From Cristatella mucedo (taxonomy: Eukaryota; Bryozoa; Phylactolaemata; Cristatellidae), in contig WPIO01000014.1 in assembly GCA_009760855.2 (NCBI GenBank), forward strand, positions 6,511,501 through 6,575,500: a DNA stretch of 64,000 bases. The letters are read 5' to 3'. The position numbers and the translations under genes are program-made. The notes beneath the pieces are model-generated. The model did not search any database. It was given only the letters and a program-made list of their open reading frames with translations, and had not been told where the DNA came from. Position 1 is the first letter of the stretch, and each line of letters begins with the position of its first letter. Shown piece by piece: positions 1 through 64,000 of the stretch.

Positions 1-192
1 ATTAGGCTTCCGTACTTACAAATCTCGAACGTTTTGTGGCTGATCTGATTTAATACAAGCTAATGGCAAACATTCGCATAGCCTTATCTTAATAAAGCTC
101 TACTTCACAGAGAGCTAATATTATAGTACCGCAACGACAGTGAGCCTCAAATTGTGGTACCTCTCTAATTTTTCAACTGATTGTCGTTTTAG

Positions 193-64000
<63,808 letters not shown>

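Overview
The window is nuclear DNA of an animal, very probably an invertebrate. It is AT-rich, has long introns with GT-AG borders, and is littered with 5'-truncated L2/CR1-like LINEs, SINEs and microsatellites. Secreted modular exons of animal type (EB/EGF-like, EGF, SEA-like, IgGFc-binding) rule out a bacterium. A sponge or cnidarian would fit, but the sequence alone does not fix the phylum.

I read one partial gene on the + strand that crosses almost the whole window and leaves it at both ends. Most of its exons are too short or lack an ATG, so I assembled them from splice sites, reading phase and cysteine spacing. (1) 193-28698: twenty exons, each coding one six-cysteine EB/EGF-like module. 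Fifteen are exactly 132 nt, all are phase 1-1, and the last is a half module. (2) 31157-32259: one classical EGF domain split over two exons. (3) 32464-52237: four SEA-like modules. The first three are each split by a phase-0 intron and the fourth is fused into one exon; short phase-1-1 linker exons follow them. (4) 55562-64000: an IgGFc-binding-protein N-terminal domain over five exons, whose last exon runs into a Ser/Thr-rich open frame that is still open at the window edge. All phases agree from exon to exon. The predicted product is a large secreted or cell-surface mosaic protein (adhesive, mucus-like or recognition). That role is inferred from domain families, not shown by the sequence.

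The introns hold about twenty LINE pieces. They share a 3' end with a perfect 8-bp stem (AAAGCGCC/GGCGCTTT) followed by ATT repeats. There are several solo copies of that tail and a tRNA-derived SINE that carries a related tail, plus a second tRNA-like SINE family. Other structure: a 23-bp minisatellite near 13.0 kb, a degenerate TTTAGGG/TTTTAGGG telomere-like array with a poly-C block and a GC-rich block at 27.1-28.3 kb, long AT arrays near 34 kb and a TC array at 55.8 kb. I found no credible minus-strand host gene, tRNA, rRNA or CRISPR array.
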